Assembly: GCA_002385985.1 (NCBI GenBank)
Contig: DGEO01000020.1
Coordinates: forward strand, 68,220 to 82,340
DNA length: 14,121 nt
Direction of reading: 5' to 3'
Source: Anaerolineaceae bacterium UBA3924
GTDB lineage: Bacteria; Chloroflexota; Anaerolineae; Anaerolineales; Anaerolineaceae
Shown here: piece by piece, positions 12,367-14,121 of the stretch
How the letters are laid out: each line of letters begins with the position of its first letter
How positions within the stretch are numbered: position 1 is the first letter of the stretch
Notes under the pieces: model-generated
Databases searched by the model: none
Seen by the model: only the letters and a program-made list of their open reading frames with translations
What the model was told of the DNA's origin: nothing
Position numbers and translations under genes: made by a program

Positions 12367-14121
12367 ATGTCACAAGCCATGCCAACCGCCCTGCCCCGCT
12401 GGGACCTTTCCAATGTCTACCCGGATCTGGAGTCGCCGGCGTACCAGCAGGATCTCGATCGCTTCCGCGAGGAAACCGCCCGCCTGCAGTCCCATCTGGA
12501 CGCTGGTGACCAGGATTTCACCGCCCATCTGAGCGGTGCGGTGCAGGCCGCCAACGCGGCGCTGCTCACCGGGCGCACCCTGCGGGCCTACCTCAACTCC
12601 TTTGTCTCCACCGATTCCTACAACACGCTGGCCCTGCGCAAGCTCTCCGAGTTCGAGCAGCTGCACGTGGAGCTGCAGAAGCAGTTCACCCGGCTGGAGG
12701 CCTGGATCGGCCGCAGCGCCGATCGTCTGGACCAGGCCATCGCGCAGGACCCGGTGCTGCGCGAGCACGAGTTCTACCTGCGCGAAGCGTCCGAGCAGAG
12801 CCGCTACCTGATGAGCGAAGCCGAAGAGACCCTGGCGGCCGAGCTGAACCTGAGCGGCGGCAACCTCTGGTCCAAGCTGCAGGGCGCAGTGGTATCCCAG
12901 CTGAACGTGCCCTTCGCCGAAAACGGCGAGGAGAAGCAGGTTCCGGCCACCACGCTGATCAACTACCGTTCGCATCCCGACGCGGATGTGCGCCGCCGGG
13001 CCTACGAGACCGAGATGAAGGCCTGGGAGCAGGTGCGCAACCCGCTGGCCGCCGCCATGAACGGTATCAAGGGCACCGTCATCACCCTGGACCGCCGCCG
13101 CGGGCGCGAAGACGCGCTGCACTCGGCCATCGACGCCGCCCGCCTGGACCGGAAGACGCTGGATGTGATGCTCTCGGTCATGCGCGAGTCCTTCCCCATG
13201 TTCCGGCGCTACTTCCGCGCCAAGGCCGCCCATCTGGGCAAGGAGAAGCTGGCCTGGTATGACCTGTTCGCTCCGGTGGGCAAAATCCAGACCGAGTTCA
13301 GCTATGCGCAGGCGCGTGACTTTGTGCTGCGCCATTTCGAGGCCTTCTCACCCGATCTGGCCGTCTTCGCCGCCCGCGCCTTTGACAATAACTGGATCGA
13401 CGCCGGACCGCGCGACGGCAAACGGGCCGGGGCTTTCTGCATGGCCGTCCCCGGCGTGAAGGAATCCCGCGTGCTGAGCAACTTCGACGGCTCGCTGGAC
13501 CAGGTCTTCACCCTGGCGCACGAACTGGGCCACGCCTTCCACAACGACTGCATGTTCGCCGCCGGGCGCACCGAGCTGCAGCGATCCACCCCGATGACCC
13601 TGGCCGAGACCGCCTCCATCCTGTGCGAGACCATCGTGGTCAACGCCGCGCTGAAGGAAGCCAAAGACCGGCAGGAAGAGCTGGCCATCCTGGAGTCCTC
13701 GCTCAACAACGCCTCGCAGGTGATTGTGGATATCTATTCACGCTTCCTGTTCGAAAAGGAAGTCTTCGGGCGCCGCGCCAAAGCCGAACTGTCGGCCGAG
13801 GAGCTGTGCGAGATCATGGAGTGGGCGCAGCGCGAGACCTACGGCGACGGCCTGGACGAGCGCTACCTGCACAAATACATGTGGACCTGGAAGCCCCACT
13901 ATTACTCCACCGGCCTGTCGTTCTACAACTTCCCCTACGCCTTCGGGCTGATGTTCGGCATCGGCCTGTACGCCATCTACCTGGAGCGCGGACCGGCCTT
14001 CGTCACGGATTACAGGCGGCTGCTGTCCTCCACCGGCATGGCCCGCCCCGCCGACCTGGCCGCCGGGTTCGGCATTGACCTGAGCAAGCCGGACTTCTGG
14101 GAGCGCAGCCTGCAGGTGGTC
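12367..14121 (+). CDS. pepF: M3-family oligoendopeptidase F, truncated by window end
   Basis: The reading frame runs open for 585 codons from the ATG at 12367 to the last base of the window, so the 3' end is missing, though only slightly, since PepF proteins are usually about 600 residues. Near the start is PRWDLSNVYPDL (10-21), the usual opening of PepF. The zinc site is HELGH (His385, Glu386, His389) with Glu414 in TLAETAS about 25 residues on. The late segment WKPHYYSTGLSFYNFPYAFG contains the Tyr/His substrate-binding region of the family. Without a signal peptide it should degrade short peptides in the cytoplasm. GAGGTG lies five bases before the ATG. It is divergent from the M48 gene with a 221-base spacer; that spacer holds their promoters and the M48 hairpin and no further gene. 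Confidence 0.94.
   Translation, partial: MSQAMPTALPRWDLSNVYPDLESPAYQQDLDRFREETARLQSHLDAGDQDFTAHLSGAVQAANAALLTGRTLRAYLNSFVSTDSYNTLALRKLSEFEQLHVELQKQFTRLEAWIGRSADRLDQAIAQDPVLREHEFYLREASEQSRYLMSEAEETLAAELNLSGGNLWSKLQGAVVSQLNVPFAENGEEKQVPATTLINYRSHPDADVRRRAYETEMKAWEQVRNPLAAAMNGIKGTVITLDRRRGREDALHSAIDAARLDRKTLDVMLSVMRESFPMFRRYFRAKAAHLGKEKLAWYDLFAPVGKIQTEFSYAQARDFVLRHFEAFSPDLAVFAARAFDNNWIDAGPRDGKRAGAFCMAVPGVKESRVLSNFDGSLDQVFTLAHELGHAFHNDCMFAAGRTELQRSTPMTLAETASILCETIVVNAALKEAKDRQEELAILESSLNNASQVIVDIYSRFLFEKEVFGRRAKAELSAEELCEIMEWAQRETYGDGLDERYLHKYMWTWKPHYYSTGLSFYNFPYAFGLMFGIGLYAIYLERGPAFVTDYRRLLSSTGMARPADLAAGFGIDLSKPDFWERSLQVV

Noticed and set aside
12370..13335. A 321-codon minus-strand open frame opposite the M3 peptidase gene
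   Set aside because: The plus-strand frame encodes a conserved zinc peptidase; the antisense frame is low-complexity and lacks any domain.
1..14121. Search for tRNA or rRNA genes, CRISPR repeats, phage or toxin-antitoxin or defence genes
   Set aside because: Nothing matching these was found by reading; coding is continuous and every gap is 221 bases or shorter, with the gaps explained by promoters, terminators and leaders.

Overview
The window is GC-rich, gene-dense bacterial DNA. It holds ten protein genes and no RNA genes, insertion sequences, CRISPR arrays or phage genes that I can see. The gene set and protein style suggest a chromosomal region of a Chloroflexota bacterium, probably Anaerolineae-like. 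This is an inference from a PHP-type PolX, a Tat-exported MsrP that carries a lipobox followed by a Ser/Thr/Pro/Gly tether, a large Pro/Glu/Ala-linker membrane protein, and the high GC content. No marker gene settles the taxonomy.

Layout. Positions 20-1123 (minus) hold a PLP enzyme of the D-threonine aldolase / D-serine dehydratase family. It is divergent from polX (1212-2939, plus), a PolX with a C-terminal PHP nuclease. Next comes an Arg/Gly/Tyr-rich BON-domain protein (3120-3926, plus). It converges across a hairpin terminator on a large minus-strand protein (3985-6477) with a PP2C-like N-terminus, a linker, one membrane span and a propeller-like C-terminus. The msrP-msrQ pair (6692-8364, plus) follows, with genes overlapping by one base and an intrinsic terminator behind them. 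A C45-family acyltransferase/peptidase (8534-9610) and ettA (9650-11326), both plus, probably form a two-gene transcript. A minus-strand M48 membrane metallopeptidase (11327-12145) converges on ettA with directly abutting stop codons. It is divergent from a plus-strand M3 oligoendopeptidase (12367 to the window end, truncated by the edge).

How the genes work together. The only clear pathway pair is msrP-msrQ: the membrane haem protein MsrQ feeds electrons to the exported molybdenum enzyme MsrP, which repairs oxidised methionine in envelope proteins. The two divergent metallopeptidases could both serve protein and peptide turnover. The other genes look like ordinary independent housekeeping units (DNA repair, ribosome energy sensing, D-amino-acid metabolism).

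The points most worth a second look are these. The PolX has lost the third palm carboxylate (Gln241) but keeps every PHP metal ligand. The membrane protein appears to be a catalytically dead PP2C fused through the membrane to an outside sensor-like domain. MsrP looks like a Tat lipoprotein. The polX transcript looks leaderless, with a 14-bp palindrome just upstream of its -10 box. I found no convincing new multi-gene system.
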